Positions 21,446 to 32,273 of a stretch of DNA of 64,000 nucleotides are shown here, in pieces. A program made the translations under genes and the position numbers. The DNA is from Bryopsis sp. KO-2023. Taxonomy: Eukaryota > Chlorophyta > Ulvophyceae > Bryopsidales > Bryopsidaceae. Positions within the stretch are counted from its first letter, which is position 1. The number at the start of each line of letters is the position of its first letter. The notes under the pieces were generated by a model. That model was not told the DNA's origin. It made no database searches and was given only the letters and a program-made list of their open reading frames with translations. The DNA lies in the NCBI GenBank assembly GCA_030272585.1, contig BSYQ01000015.1:496001-560000 (forward strand), written 5' to 3'.

Positions 21446-23158
21446 CTATCGGTGAAACGCTCGAGCAAGAATCACTCCACCCATTCCTGACCCAGCCTGG
21501 TCTTTCCTTTCATATAACTTAATGCGATCGATCGACACTGTTTGAAATCTGTGCCTCGCATCCCAGTAACTCACAACCCCTTTCGATCCCACTTTCACAA
21601 TAATGAATGGTCCCCTCCACCTGGGTACCAACTTTCCCCCTTTCACTTCTTCTAACCTTGTGTTGTGAACCAGAATTTCCTGTCCTTCCCAAAATTCACA
21701 AGCTTTTACCTTTCGATCATAGCGCTCTTTCATTTTTCGTCGCACTTGTTCCATTCTGCTCAGTGTTTCGTCACGCTGCGCGTCCAGTAAAAATAATCTT
21801 CGGCGAACCTCTGGTCGACTCACTGCGGTTTCGGGTTTCGTCCGGCCCTTTGCCATCATTCGTTTCAGTCGTCCCTCTGTGGGTATACGCATGGGTTCTC
21901 CAAATAAGGCCTCATGGGGTGAAACTCCCAGGCCCCCGTGAATTCGATTGTTGACAGCCATCACGCAAACTGGCAACACTTCGTCCCATTTCGTCGCATC
22001 TCCCAATTCCAGTGTCCTCTTACGCAACTTGGTCACCAAAAGCTTGTTGGACATTTCATCCAACCCCTGAGCTTGGGGTCTGTAGGGTGTCGATATTCGC
22101 CTCCCAATTCCCAGTTCTTCACAAAAGCGATTGAACTCGCCTTCGAAATGGCTTCCTTGGTCTGAATGTACGTATAAGGGCAGGCCAAAACGGTGCACCA
22201 CCCTGTCCCTCAAAAAGTCCCTGGCTTCACTTGAATCGGCCGCCTTTGTGGCAGCGGCGTCCATCCAGCGCGAGAATACCTCAGTGATAGTGATGATGTG
22301 TCGATTCCCTTTTTCCGTCAGAGGTAGATTGATCACGAAATCCACAACATAGGTCTCGAATGGTTTAGCTGCTGAGAGAGGCCACAGTTCGTTGCGCTTA
22401 GCCCTGGGTCCCTCCAGTTGGCAGATCTCGCAAGTTTTGCAGAACTTTTTGATATCTTCCCACATCCGAGGCCAATAGTAGGAACGACGCATTCGATGAA
22501 ACATTGCGTCTCTGCCTGGGTGACACGAGAATTCTCCCCAGTGATACTCCCTAAGGAGTGCCGCCACTTCGCGTTGCAGGATGCAAACACACCAATCCCC
22601 ATTTCGACTTACATAAAACAACTTCCCTTTCTCCAGAGCGTATCGCTGACTCTTCGCTTTTAATCGATGGCGGTCTTGATGAGTTCGTCCTTCCGCCAAC
22701 AGCGTTGTGATGTATGTGTACACCGGTCCATACCAATCGTCTGAGGCGTACTCCTCGTCCAGCCAAATCGCCAACCCCGAATCACCTCGCACAAAATCGT
22801 CAGCTCCATCCGTCTCAGTCGTTGGACGACGACTCAGTGCGTCCGCATTCCCGTGGTGTGCTCCTTTTCGACCCTCCACCTCAAAGTCGAATTCGTGAAG
22901 GGTGATCTGCCACCTTGCCCACCTGCCTGTGACCCCTGGCTTAGATAACAGTGTTTTTAGCGCTGCATGATCGGTCCTGATTTTCACCACCTGACCCAAA
23001 AGATGATGGCGATAGCGTTTACACGCAGCCACGATTGATAAGCACTCTCGTTCCGAAGTGCTGTACTTCACCTCTGCCGCGCTCAACTGGCGCGAGAAAT
23101 ACGCAGTTGGGTGTTCCTGTGGCACTCCCTTCTCGTCCTCGAAAATCTGACTTAACAC
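21446..23158 (-). CDS. Element A pol, RNase H and integrase part
   Basis: 570 codons: RNase H (HPTAYFSRQLSAAEVKYSTS, RTDHAALKTLL), integrase zinc-binding region (CHPGRDAMFHRMRRSYYWP, CKTCEICQ) and catalytic core with acidic residues in VVDFVINLP, HSDQGSHF and the GLDEMSN segment. It ends shortly before the LTR. It is out of frame with the preceding RT ORF because of a roughly 13-base insertion near 23160-23175, so as written the polyprotein is interrupted. No chromodomain is visible. Confidence 0.9.
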   Translation of the reverse strand: MLSQIFEDEKGVPQEHPTAYFSRQLSAAEVKYSTSERECLSIVAACKRYRHHLLGQVVKIRTDHAALKTLLSKPGVTGRWARWQITLHEFDFEVEGRKGAHHGNADALSRRPTTETDGADDFVRGDSGLAIWLDEEYASDDWYGPVYTYITTLLAEGRTHQDRHRLKAKSQRYALEKGKLFYVSRNGDWCVCILQREVAALLREYHWGEFSCHPGRDAMFHRMRRSYYWPRMWEDIKKFCKTCEICQLEGPRAKRNELWPLSAAKPFETYVVDFVINLPLTEKGNRHIITITEVFSRWMDAAATKAADSSEARDFLRDRVVHRFGLPLYVHSDQGSHFEGEFNRFCEELGIGRRISTPYRPQAQGLDEMSNKLLVTKLRKRTLELGDATKWDEVLPVCVMAVNNRIHGGLGVSPHEALFGEPMRIPTEGRLKRMMAKGRTKPETAVSRPEVRRRLFLLDAQRDETLSRMEQVRRKMKERYDRKVKACEFWEGQEILVHNTRLEEVKGGKLVPRWRGPFIIVKVGSKGVVSYWDARHRFQTVSIDRIKLYERKDQAGSGMGGVILARAFHR

Positions 23159-24755
23159 CGCGCGGTGAGCGCGCTCCTATGGCATACGCGCTTGCGTCGC
23201 AATCCAAAATCCACGGTCGCCCATTGACTGGTGTTCGGAGTACTGGATTCGTCGTCATCATGTTCTTAATTTGTTCGAAAGCAGCCGCCTGATCCGAACC
23301 CCACTCGAACTTAATGTTTTTCCGCATCAACCTGGTCAGAGGCCTGCTCACGTGCGCCAGTTTAGGTAGAAATCTCCTGTAGTATCCAGCCAAACCCAGG
23401 AACCCCCTTACATCAGCCACTGTACCGGGGCGAGGCCACTGTCGAACTGCCTCAATCTTGGACTCCATCATTTTCCTCGTACCGCTCCCCACCACGTGTC
23501 CAAGGAAGGTTACCTCGTGATAGCCCCAGACACATTTTTTTAGCTTCAGTTTGATACTTGCCGACTCAGCCGCTGTTAACGTGTCATCCAGATCCTTGAG
23601 GTGTTGTCGAAAACTCCAAGAATAAGTCGCTGTGTCATCAATGTACGCTTGAAGGCACTTATCAAGGTACTTCTCGTACACCCTCGTAACCAGCTTCTGA
23701 TGTGTGTGAGGGGCATTCTTGAGTCCCATCGGCATCCTTGTGTATGTGTACGTTCCGAAAGGTGTACGATGGACGAGGTACTTCTGGCTTTCCGGTGATA
23801 CTTTCACACAATAGTAGCCTATGAATCCGTCAGTGGTAGAGATCCAAGGAAATCCCGAAATAATATCGAGAATTTGTTCCATTATGGGTAGGGGGAAGGA
23901 CTCCCGCTCGCATCGTTTGTTCAGTTCGATGTATGACACACACTTTCGGAATTCTCCTTTCTCCTTCTTAGGAGCGATCACAATTGGCGCGCACCAGGGA
24001 CCGTCAGCGGGGATAATGATACCCGCTTGAACCTCCTCATCAATGTTCTTTCGCAACCACTCCAATTCTGGAGCCGACAGCCGCGGTCTGTATCCCGAAT
24101 AAAAAGGTTTCACACCTGGTTTCAACTCAATGTGATGTTCCACCAAGTCAGTGGTTCGTATGTCCGCAATCGACGTCGAAAACATCCCCTCGTGCTTCAC
24201 CAGGACTTTCAGCAACTCCACGCGCTGTTGTGGATCCAATTCCGAATTGATATGAAGTTCCCCCAAGGGAGCCAGTCGATCTTCGAGCGCCCTCAGCTCA
24301 GCGTCCACGTTTGGGTCCGTTTGTGTTTGTGGAGGGGACTCCACTACTTTCGCCTGATAGTCGGACTTCGGTTCTGTGTCGGCAGTCCCCAGCGACTGCT
24401 TCCTGTCGGTCTCCTCGTTTCGTGTCTCCTTTCCTTTGTTTGGAACAGTTACAGCCGAGTTCCCCACTTCGTATTGGGGAAGGTTAGTCACCTCCCCACA
24501 CTCTTCCACTTCAGGCATCCCTTTGAGTGCCTCCTGACCACAGCAATCCCTCTGGGGCAGGTCCTGTAATAGTTCTACTTCTTCCTTTTCATCCCCAACT
24601 TCAGTAATGATTTGCTGACCTCCCAAAGAAACATTCTCAGTTGGATCTACCACTGCTGCCAAACTTTCACCCAACCTTGCACTTTCATCATTCATATAAT
24701 CTGAACCCTCTGCAAATGTTGGATTTTCATGAACAGAGCCAGCCCAGTTTTCCAA
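23019..24755 (-). CDS. Element A pol, linker and reverse transcriptase part
   Basis: 578 codons: an acidic linker, then RT. The RT shows MPMGLKNAPHTHQKL and the catalytic YIDD (QAYIDDTATYS), followed by the start of RNase H (ILDCDASAYAIGA), where the frame is lost. Before the nested insertion this frame was continuous with gag: the CTCAC duplication falls so that both sides share one reading frame, so the original element had a single gag-pol ORF. Confidence 0.9.
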   Translation of the reverse strand: MENWAGSVHENPTFAEGSDYMNDESARLGESLAAVVDPTENVSLGGQQIITEVGDEKEEVELLQDLPQRDCCGQEALKGMPEVEECGEVTNLPQYEVGNSAVTVPNKGKETRNEETDRKQSLGTADTEPKSDYQAKVVESPPQTQTDPNVDAELRALEDRLAPLGELHINSELDPQQRVELLKVLVKHEGMFSTSIADIRTTDLVEHHIELKPGVKPFYSGYRPRLSAPELEWLRKNIDEEVQAGIIIPADGPWCAPIVIAPKKEKGEFRKCVSYIELNKRCERESFPLPIMEQILDIISGFPWISTTDGFIGYYCVKVSPESQKYLVHRTPFGTYTYTRMPMGLKNAPHTHQKLVTRVYEKYLDKCLQAYIDDTATYSWSFRQHLKDLDDTLTAAESASIKLKLKKCVWGYHEVTFLGHVVGSGTRKMMESKIEAVRQWPRPGTVADVRGFLGLAGYYRRFLPKLAHVSRPLTRLMRKNIKFEWGSDQAAAFEQIKNMMTTNPVLRTPVNGRPWILDCDASAYAIGARSPRGVKSDFRGREGSATGTPNCVFLAPVERGRGEVQHFGTRVLINRGCV

Positions 24756-24766
24756 TCGACTCTCAC

Positions 24767-25034
24767 TGTTAGGGATGTTAAGAGCTACATCCAGTCAGGT
24801 CCAGTCATGTACAGTCATGTACAGTCATGCGTAGTCATGCTGACGTGGACATGTGAGTCAGGTCTAGTCATGATGACTAGACCTATGTCGGGTGCCCACC
24901 TAGGATGGTTGTCCTAGGTACCATGCGGGAACGCTAGGATCCTTGGGGGTCATGGTATTAATGGGCTTCAAGGTCATGGACTCATAAGTTTTTAGTTTTT
25001 AGCTCTTCTTAGACTTGCACCCCCAAGTCTAACA
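24767..25034 (+). repeat. 5' LTR of the composite chromovirus
   Basis: 268 bp, TGTTAGGG to GTCTAACA. It contains 11-bp direct repeats (AGTCATGTAC type), a TGACGTGG bZIP-like core, and an inverted repeat with 12-bp arms (AGGTCTAGTCAT, one spacer base, then its complement). A candidate primer-binding site beginning TGGTTTCGGAGC follows three bases after the LTR. Confidence 0.93.
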
Positions 25035-26252
25035 ACTTGGTTTCGGAGCTTTGGCAAGCATCCTATCGTGTGGGAAGTGGAGTCGCACTGCTTATTGCGG
25101 CGCGCGGATTTTCTGCAGGGAAATCGGAGCTGTTCGATTAGCGACACGTTTTGGCCCGTTCCGGACCGTATACGTCACGGAATCGAACATATAAGGTGTC
25201 TAAAAGCATCTACGGAACAAGATGCATCCGTTGCAATTTGTTGCGAGTGAATCCGATGCGTGTGCGCAAAGTTATGACGTTTTAAAGTTTCGCGTCGGAA
25301 TTTGAGTGTTTTGAGGTCGTCCGTGTCGGTTCTAGGTGTTGGACGATCGAAATGATGTTTTAGAATCATTTTGAACGTCGACACGTTGCGACTTCAAGAT
25401 AGTATAGTTTTTGAACTATAAAAGTTTCTCTTTTATCCAAAGGGTGGGGTTAACTTTGTATGGGCAGGGTTAACACCTGAAGATACTAAGAGTAGAGAGG
25501 TTGTTATACCATATGCTCGCGAGAAGCCACTAAGAGTACTCTCTTAGATGGTGGAACGAGTATAAGGACTCAAGTGCTAGGGGAGCTTGAGTCGGTATAA
25601 CAAAAGGAGACCTTTTATTTGGTCAATAAAAGGAGATGAGGGAAGTAAGAAGAAGGAAGTTCATTTCTCTTGAGTTTTATTAGGGTTGATCTTGGATATT
25701 TGATTAAATCGATTCGGCAATTTTCACGTCTAAAGAGCGTTACTCGGCACTCCTATCCTAGCTGTACGGAGAGCCACTATTGCCCTTTGAAATCACTAGA
25801 CCCCTGGTCTTTCGGGATCGGTTTGCTAGCGCAGTGGTCTGTGTAAAATTGAGGGCTTTTGTTAGTGGTTCGTATGGTATGGTACGCTCTCTTGAGCCTA
25901 GAGGAATAGGACTTGTCGTAATTCGCTAATGGAGACAGACGATTGTTGATCGATAAAATCGAGTTGAAGAGATAATCCGCTAAAATGAGAGAATGAATAG
26001 CGATTATTTTCTTGATTTGGCATGAGGCAAAATGAGTTGCCTTCAATGAAAATTGATTGTATTTGCGAAAGTGAATGATTTTCACTGAATACAAGGTCAA
26101 TTTTCATAGGGATGATTTGTATTGAGATACAAATTTGATCCACGAATGTCAATGTATAGTTGGTACTTTGATAAGAACCAATATACATGAGGAAAATTTT
26201 GCTGCTGGATTGATTTTCCTGCGATGCAGGTTAATCACTAGCCTTCTTTAAG
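25035..26252 (+). other. Chromovirus leader (untranslated)
   Basis: About 1.2 kb between LTR and ORF. ORFs on the opposite strand recur in copy 2 only because the DNA is duplicated. No gene is supported. Confidence 0.7.
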
Positions 26253-29200
26253 ATGTCGAGACTAGACCCTTCTGGTGAAGAGGACATCACCACCTTAACG
26301 GTAGAAGAACTCCAAAGTCGGATTGCTTTAATGCAATCTGAACATCAGGCGTTCCGTAAAGAGGTCGATGACCGTGAAAGGGAACGAGAAGTGGCTACCA
26401 GAAAGGGTAGTACTTCTGTAGGGTCGGGAAGTAAAAAGTCTTCCACGGCCAAACCTGATAAATTTGATGGCCAATGTCCTTGGAAAGAACATAAGGTCAT
26501 TTTGGAGATCTTTTGGATTGCCGAGGGGGTTCCTCGAGAAGAATGGGGTCGGATTGGACCAACATTCTTAGGACCCAAGGGAATCAAGCACCTCATCGCT
26601 CGAGTCGGGGAAGAGAAAATTTCTGGAGGAAACTTGACTTGGCAGGAAATGTGTGTTGCTATGGATGATGGAAGTTTTGGTGAGTTGGCCACCGAATATG
26701 CGGTGACGCAAAAACTGTCCACATTCAAAGACCACATTAACCGGCGATGCAATACTGGAGAATATGTGCGCCAAATGGACACATATTTCACTCTTCGTAA
26801 GACCAAAATTGATAGTATTTCAAAAATTTGGTTCTTACACCGCAACCTCCATGGAGTGTTGAAGGAAGCGGTTGCCACTGATACTTCGGGTCATGAATGG
26901 ACTTCATATGAGGAATTCCGTACCCATGTATTGGCAAAAGGAGTATCGCATGATGAGCGATACCCAGTATTGAAAAAAGGTGCCAAAGAAAAGGAGGAAA
27001 GTACCGTTGGATCAAAGCGATCTCGGAAAGAAGAAAAAGGAAAGGTGTATCCGGTTAATCGGAAGAAAAACCGAATGATGCTGAGCTTTATATTGAGATT
27101 TGGTGGTGGTTCTCAACAGACTCGTAAGAGTAAAGTTGGTAAAACATCTTTTCCTGCGGGTCTTAGCCAGAAAGAGTGGGAACGGCGCAAGGCCGCGAAC
27201 CTTTGTTTCAGATGTGGAGCATCTTATTCTCCAGGTCATGTGTGTGATACTGGAAAGGTACGGAAGAGTCTCGCTTGTTTCGGGAAAGAACTTCCTAGTA
27301 TAGAAGTTCTTGCATCTGGGTTATCTCGAAAGGAGGTATCGAAAAACTCAGATCCGAAAGATGTAATATTTGATCCGATGGATACGGATATTACGAAGCC
27401 CGAGAACAAATCGGATATTTCTGTGGAGAATGACCCTGACCAGGTTATGTCTGTTGACAGAAATGATGACTCTATCCGATGTGGTGAGGATGATTTGGAC
27501 GTCGATCCCATTGGGGACGCCCAAGATCCTATGCCTAGTAAAGAAGAGAAGGTGCCGGAGAACGATTGCATCTCTGGAATGCAACTTTTAAAATCGGAAC
27601 TTCATCGTTTGCAGAATGCAAGTAGAGAGTTCACTTTTGACTCATCTACTAATGATGAAAGATTTGCGATTTGTAAAAAGTTTTGCACTGGACAAGAGTT
27701 TCTTGCATCGTCAGTAGCGGGACACCATGTTTGGATGGATCCTGGACGAAAGAATTTGAATGAATTCTTAAAGCATTATTTTGCTTGCAAGAAAGAGTCA
27801 CCTTCTTCTACGAGTTGCTGCCTATTAATCCCTCATAATATGGCAGTTAGACAAAAAGAAATCAATCACATGCGATTGATTGCACAATATCGAAAAGGAG
27901 CAAAATTGTTTGCTCTTGGCAGCGGTAAAGCACCAGGTCTTCTTTGGCCCGTTGATATATATTACGATCCACCTACGGCGGAGTTACCCGGTAACTCGAT
28001 CCCAGGAGAGGATTGTAATCTCAGAATGTCAATGTCGTTCAAAGGTTTAATTTCTGGTTCCCCTGGTCAGATTCTGTTAGATTCTGGCGCCGCTGGCTAC
28101 GCTTATATCTCTAAGCATTTCTGCGAAAGCACAGGGCTTAGTTATAGATGTAAGCAAGGTACCAAAATCGAAATGGCCGATGGAACTCCATTGGATATCG
28201 TAGGGATAACCTCGATTAATTTGCGTTTGCAAGGCTTGCGGATGAAAATCGAGTGTCAAGTTATCACTGCAAAGCATTTTGATTTGTACCTCGGGGATGT
28301 GTGGTTATGCAATCACCGAGTACTGATGAATTTTTCTACGGGTAGTGCTTCGGTTCTAACTACACGGGGAAACCGACTCACGATACGACCTAATTTGGTT
28401 GTGCGTGCCCCTAGTCCGCCTAATGCACGGATCAATCCCTTGTTGAGTATAGCCCAAGCTCGAAGACAACTCCGTAATAAGGAGATTTGTCCTTTTCTGG
28501 TTATAGTTCGGGAGGTCCCGAACCCTTTTAAGGGGGAGGAATCTGGGGTACCCGAATTGCCCAAAAATCCTCTAGTGTCTTCATATCAAACAGAGCTGGA
28601 AAGTCTGTTAGATGAGTATAAAGACAGATTCTCAGATGAGTTGGCGGAATGCCCTCCATCTCGAGAAGAGGATGCAGCAATTGATCTTGTCCCTGGAGCG
28701 AAACCGGTACATAGACCAATGTTTCGTTACACACCGGGTGAAAGAAAAGAGATTGAGGAGCAAGTCTCTGATATGCTGCAGAAGGGTTTGATTAAGCCTA
28801 GTTGTAGTCCGTGGGGTGCACCAATCTTGTTTGTTCCCAAACCGGATGGTACTCGACGGATGTGTATCGACTATAGAGGCTTAAATAAGTTGACGATCAG
28901 GAATCAATATCCACTACCAAGGATAGATGATCTCCTTGATCAACTTCAAGGTTCGAAATACTTTTCGGCCTTAGATTTGAAAGCAGGGTATTGGCAACTT
29001 CGAGTGAAGGAGCCGGACCAACCGAAGACTGCTTTCAAAACCCCATTCGGTCTGTTTGAATATAAAGTGCTTCCAATGGGCTTGACGAATGCACCTGCAA
29101 TATTCCAGACTTGGATGAATCGGGTATTCTCGGGTATGATTGGGAAGTCGGTCCTAATATACCTCGATGACATACTTGTATTCAGCAAAACTCCGGAGGA

Positions 29201-31580
29201 ACATGTGCAACATTTGCGAGCGGTGATGAAACACTTGCGTGAGCACAAAGTGTTCTTGAAGAGATCAAAATGTGATTTCTTTAAGAAAGAGCTTCACTAT
29301 CTTGGATTTGTTATAAATCAAGATGGTATTTCCGCTGACAAAAGGAAAACAGAGAAAGTAGTAGAGTGGCCAGTCCCAAAGAACGTTGCGGAATTGCGTT
29401 CATTTTTAGGGCTCTCTAACTATTTCCGGAGATTTGTGCAAGGTTACAGCAAGCTTGTAGCCCCACTCACAAATTTACTTAGGAAGGGTAAAGAGTGGAG
29501 TTGGACCGAGGATTGTCAAAGAGGCTTTGATGGTGTTAAAGAGAATTTAACACATGCACCTTGTTTGGCAATGCCTAACTTCGAAAAGGATTTTGAAGTT
29601 ATCGCAGATGCTTCGGATTATGCGATCGGTGCAATCTTGTTGCAAGAGGAACATCCTATAGCTTTTGAAAGTCGAAAGTTATCAGGAGCCCAACTTAACT
29701 GGAGCATAGGTGACAAGGAAATGTTCGCCGTAGTGCATGCTCTTAAGTTGTGGCGATGCTACCTGGATGTGCGTGTGTTTAAGGTGGTGTGTGATCACCA
29801 GCCTAACACATATTTCCATTCCCAGGAAACTCTCTCTCGAAGGTCGGCACGTTGGCTCGAAGTCCTCCAGGGGTTCCGGTTCGAGTGGGAATACAGGCCG
29901 GGACGGACGAACGTGGCAGACCCCTTGTCACGATATCCGTCGTATTCTCAGCAGATCGGAATACTCTCGGAGCTGGGAGGTGGCCAGAAACGACCAACTT
30001 GGAAAGGGGATCCGTCCTCGCCCCGGACCGGTACGTCGATGCTTGGGGAAAGATTGACTGAGGGGATCACTAGGGATGAGTGGTTTGAAACCGAAGATGT
30101 CGCCGCTTCAGGTTGTCAAAAGCACTCAGGCCTGTGGTGGAATGGTGCACGAGTAGTAGTACCAAACTGGGATAGTCTTAGAGAAGACATCCTACATGAT
30201 AGCCATGCAAGTGTATATGCAGGACATTTTGGGATCCGCAAGACCCAAAGAACAGTCTTGAAATACTTTTGGTGGCCTGGCGTAGAGGGAGATATCGCAA
30301 ACTTCGTAAAAGGATGCGATGCATGTCAAAGGAACAAACACCGACGCGGCAAGGTGCCTGGTCCTTTGCAACCTTTACGTATACCTGATGGTCGATGGGA
30401 ATCAGTTTCAATGGATTTGATTACTGATTTGCCTAAATCAGGAGCAGAAGCATTTGATGCCATCTTAGTTTTTGTGGATCGACTCACAAAGATGGTGCGA
30501 TGCGTACCAACGCACACTACGTGTGATGCGGTACAAACGGCGAAACTCTTCGTTACTGAGGTCTTCCGTTTGCACGGCCTTCCTAAGCACCTCGTAAGCG
30601 ATAGAGATCCTAGGTGGACTTCAAAGTTCTTTAGAGAGCTTTGTAAGACCTTAGGGGTCACTCAAGCATTGTCGACAGCTTTTCATCCACAGAGTGATGG
30701 ACAGACTGAAGCAATGAATAGGATCCTCGAAGATACCTTACGGCATTTCGTAGGACCTCGTCAAAGAGATTGGAGTGACTTGTTGCCAGTGGTAGAGTTT
30801 GCCTTGAACAACTCTAAGTCGATGGCTACTGGTGAAACACCGTTCTTCTTGAACTACGGTAGAGATCCGTGGACACCATTAACGGTACAACTTCCATCCA
30901 AGACATCTAATGTCATGGGTCCTGGAGGTCTAAGTAGACAAAGGACACAAATTGGAGTACCGGCGGTGAAGAAGATGACTGAAGACATTCGTGAGGCGAT
31001 TGTCAAAGCAAAGCGGTGTTTGGAAAGTGCTCAGCAAAGGATGAAGACTCATGCCGATGTGCGTAGGTGTCCAGTTGATGTTCAAGTAGGCGATATGGTC
31101 TTGCTGGATGCACGACATATCAAATTGAAACACCCTGGATCAAGGAAGTTATTGCCACGTTGGTTGGGTCCTTTTCGTGTTTTGGAAGGTGTCCAAAAAC
31201 GAACACCGATGGCAGAACAGGTCGCGTTCCGGTTGGAATTGCCTGATTCGCTTCCTATTCATCCCGTCTTTCATGCTTCTTTACTTAAGAGGTATTGGTC
31301 GCATGGAAAGACACAACCTTCTCCGCCACCTGTGGATATACAGGAAGAATTAGAGTATGAGGTAGAAGACCTCCTCGACTACCGTGAAGTAAAGGTCGGT
31401 CGACGAGTAGTTCCGCAGTACTTGGTAAAGTGGACGGGATACTCACATGAGCACAACTCTTGGGAGCCTGAAGCGAATTTGGAGAACGCTCGGGAGCTGG
31501 TAGAGCAGTACCAGAAGAGAAAGAAATCAACGTTGATTCCCCCTATTCCGGTACGTCGAAGTAGGCGACTTCGTTCGTGA
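26253..31580 (+). CDS. Intact chromovirus gag-pol polyprotein with chromodomain
   Basis: A single 1775-codon ORF. Approximate order: gag 1-310; knuckle-like CFRCGASYSPGHVC near 317; an unusual region 335-600; aspartic protease site (LLDSGAAGYAYI) near 609; RT with YLDD near 970; RNase H (ADASDYAIGA) near 1119; integrase HHCC region near 1315-1355; integrase core with D, D and E in SMDLITDLP, SDRDPRW and GQTEAMNR; C-terminal chromodomain (QYLVKWTGYSHEHNSWEP) near 1710-1740. Chromodomain elements usually target heterochromatin. All catalytic motifs are present, so the copy looks competent. It is longer than most Ty3 polyproteins because of the 335-600 region. Confidence 0.95.
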   Translation: MSRLDPSGEEDITTLTVEELQSRIALMQSEHQAFRKEVDDREREREVATRKGSTSVGSGSKKSSTAKPDKFDGQCPWKEHKVILEIFWIAEGVPREEWGRIGPTFLGPKGIKHLIARVGEEKISGGNLTWQEMCVAMDDGSFGELATEYAVTQKLSTFKDHINRRCNTGEYVRQMDTYFTLRKTKIDSISKIWFLHRNLHGVLKEAVATDTSGHEWTSYEEFRTHVLAKGVSHDERYPVLKKGAKEKEESTVGSKRSRKEEKGKVYPVNRKKNRMMLSFILRFGGGSQQTRKSKVGKTSFPAGLSQKEWERRKAANLCFRCGASYSPGHVCDTGKVRKSLACFGKELPSIEVLASGLSRKEVSKNSDPKDVIFDPMDTDITKPENKSDISVENDPDQVMSVDRNDDSIRCGEDDLDVDPIGDAQDPMPSKEEKVPENDCISGMQLLKSELHRLQNASREFTFDSSTNDERFAICKKFCTGQEFLASSVAGHHVWMDPGRKNLNEFLKHYFACKKESPSSTSCCLLIPHNMAVRQKEINHMRLIAQYRKGAKLFALGSGKAPGLLWPVDIYYDPPTAELPGNSIPGEDCNLRMSMSFKGLISGSPGQILLDSGAAGYAYISKHFCESTGLSYRCKQGTKIEMADGTPLDIVGITSINLRLQGLRMKIECQVITAKHFDLYLGDVWLCNHRVLMNFSTGSASVLTTRGNRLTIRPNLVVRAPSPPNARINPLLSIAQARRQLRNKEICPFLVIVREVPNPFKGEESGVPELPKNPLVSSYQTELESLLDEYKDRFSDELAECPPSREEDAAIDLVPGAKPVHRPMFRYTPGERKEIEEQVSDMLQKGLIKPSCSPWGAPILFVPKPDGTRRMCIDYRGLNKLTIRNQYPLPRIDDLLDQLQGSKYFSALDLKAGYWQLRVKEPDQPKTAFKTPFGLFEYKVLPMGLTNAPAIFQTWMNRVFSGMIGKSVLIYLDDILVFSKTPEEHVQHLRAVMKHLREHKVFLKRSKCDFFKKELHYLGFVINQDGISADKRKTEKVVEWPVPKNVAELRSFLGLSNYFRRFVQGYSKLVAPLTNLLRKGKEWSWTEDCQRGFDGVKENLTHAPCLAMPNFEKDFEVIADASDYAIGAILLQEEHPIAFESRKLSGAQLNWSIGDKEMFAVVHALKLWRCYLDVRVFKVVCDHQPNTYFHSQETLSRRSARWLEVLQGFRFEWEYRPGRTNVADPLSRYPSYSQQIGILSELGGGQKRPTWKGDPSSPRTGTSMLGERLTEGITRDEWFETEDVAASGCQKHSGLWWNGARVVVPNWDSLREDILHDSHASVYAGHFGIRKTQRTVLKYFWWPGVEGDIANFVKGCDACQRNKHRRGKVPGPLQPLRIPDGRWESVSMDLITDLPKSGAEAFDAILVFVDRLTKMVRCVPTHTTCDAVQTAKLFVTEVFRLHGLPKHLVSDRDPRWTSKFFRELCKTLGVTQALSTAFHPQSDGQTEAMNRILEDTLRHFVGPRQRDWSDLLPVVEFALNNSKSMATGETPFFLNYGRDPWTPLTVQLPSKTSNVMGPGGLSRQRTQIGVPAVKKMTEDIREAIVKAKRCLESAQQRMKTHADVRRCPVDVQVGDMVLLDARHIKLKHPGSRKLLPRWLGPFRVLEGVQKRTPMAEQVAFRLELPDSLPIHPVFHASLLKRYWSHGKTQPSPPPVDIQEELEYEVEDLLDYREVKVGRRVVPQYLVKWTGYSHEHNSWEPEANLENARELVEQYQKRKKSTLIPPIPVRRSRRLRS

Positions 31581-32084
31581 CTTGTGTGGGGTAATGTTTC
31601 TTCATGATCGAGTGTCGATATGAAAAGAGTTCCAGATCTTGTGAACGAGATCAAGTTCTTGCTAAGTGAGGACATGTTTATGAACATATCTCATTTTCAA
31701 TGAACTAGTGAACTAAGTTGAATTTCTCGCTATATTCTATTTTGAACTCGAGTTGGGATCCATTCAAAATGAGAATATAAATGGAAGTAGATGAAGTTGC
31801 GAGACTTCAGTTGATGTACATTGGTTCGCCACCAGTGTAGAGAAGTGTATGGTCTTGGTAGATCCGAGAAGCACTCCGTGTATGAGAAGGACTCGGATGA
31901 CCTATATCAGAGTAGGGGCTTATTCTGACGAATACACTTATGATAACATCTCCAAGTTATCGAAACACTTTATATAGTTGAATGATAAGAGTTGGGGTTC
32001 GTTGTGGGACTCTGTATCATTCTATGGGCTATATAGAAGTGAGGAAAGGAGTCTCCAGGAGGAGACTGATTAGGGGGGGAGGAA
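31581..32084 (+). other. Chromovirus 3' untranslated region with polypurine tract
   Basis: About 500 bases, repeated nearly unchanged at 39020-39523. It ends in a purine tract (AGGGGGGGGAGGAA, 32071-32084) directly before the LTR. Confidence 0.8.
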
Positions 32085-32273
32085 TGTTAGGGATGTTAAG
32101 AGCTACATCCAGTCAGGTCCAGTCATGTACAGTCATGTACAGTCATGCGTAGTCATGCTGACGTGGACATGTGAGTCAGGTCTAGTCATGATGACTAGAC
32201 CTATGTCGGGTGCCCACCTAAGATGGTTGTCCTAGGTACCATGCGGGGACGCTAGGATCCTTGGGGGTCATGG
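32085..32273 (+). repeat. Truncated internal LTR
   Basis: The first 189 bp of the LTR, ending TCATGG and fused to leader sequence of copy 2. The lost 3' part would normally include the U5 end and probably RNA 3'-end signals. Confidence 0.9.

Noticed and set aside
25777..26188. Minus ORFs repeated at 32355-32766 as a conserved antisense gene
   Set aside because: They are identical only because the retroelement leader is duplicated; no domain or start context.
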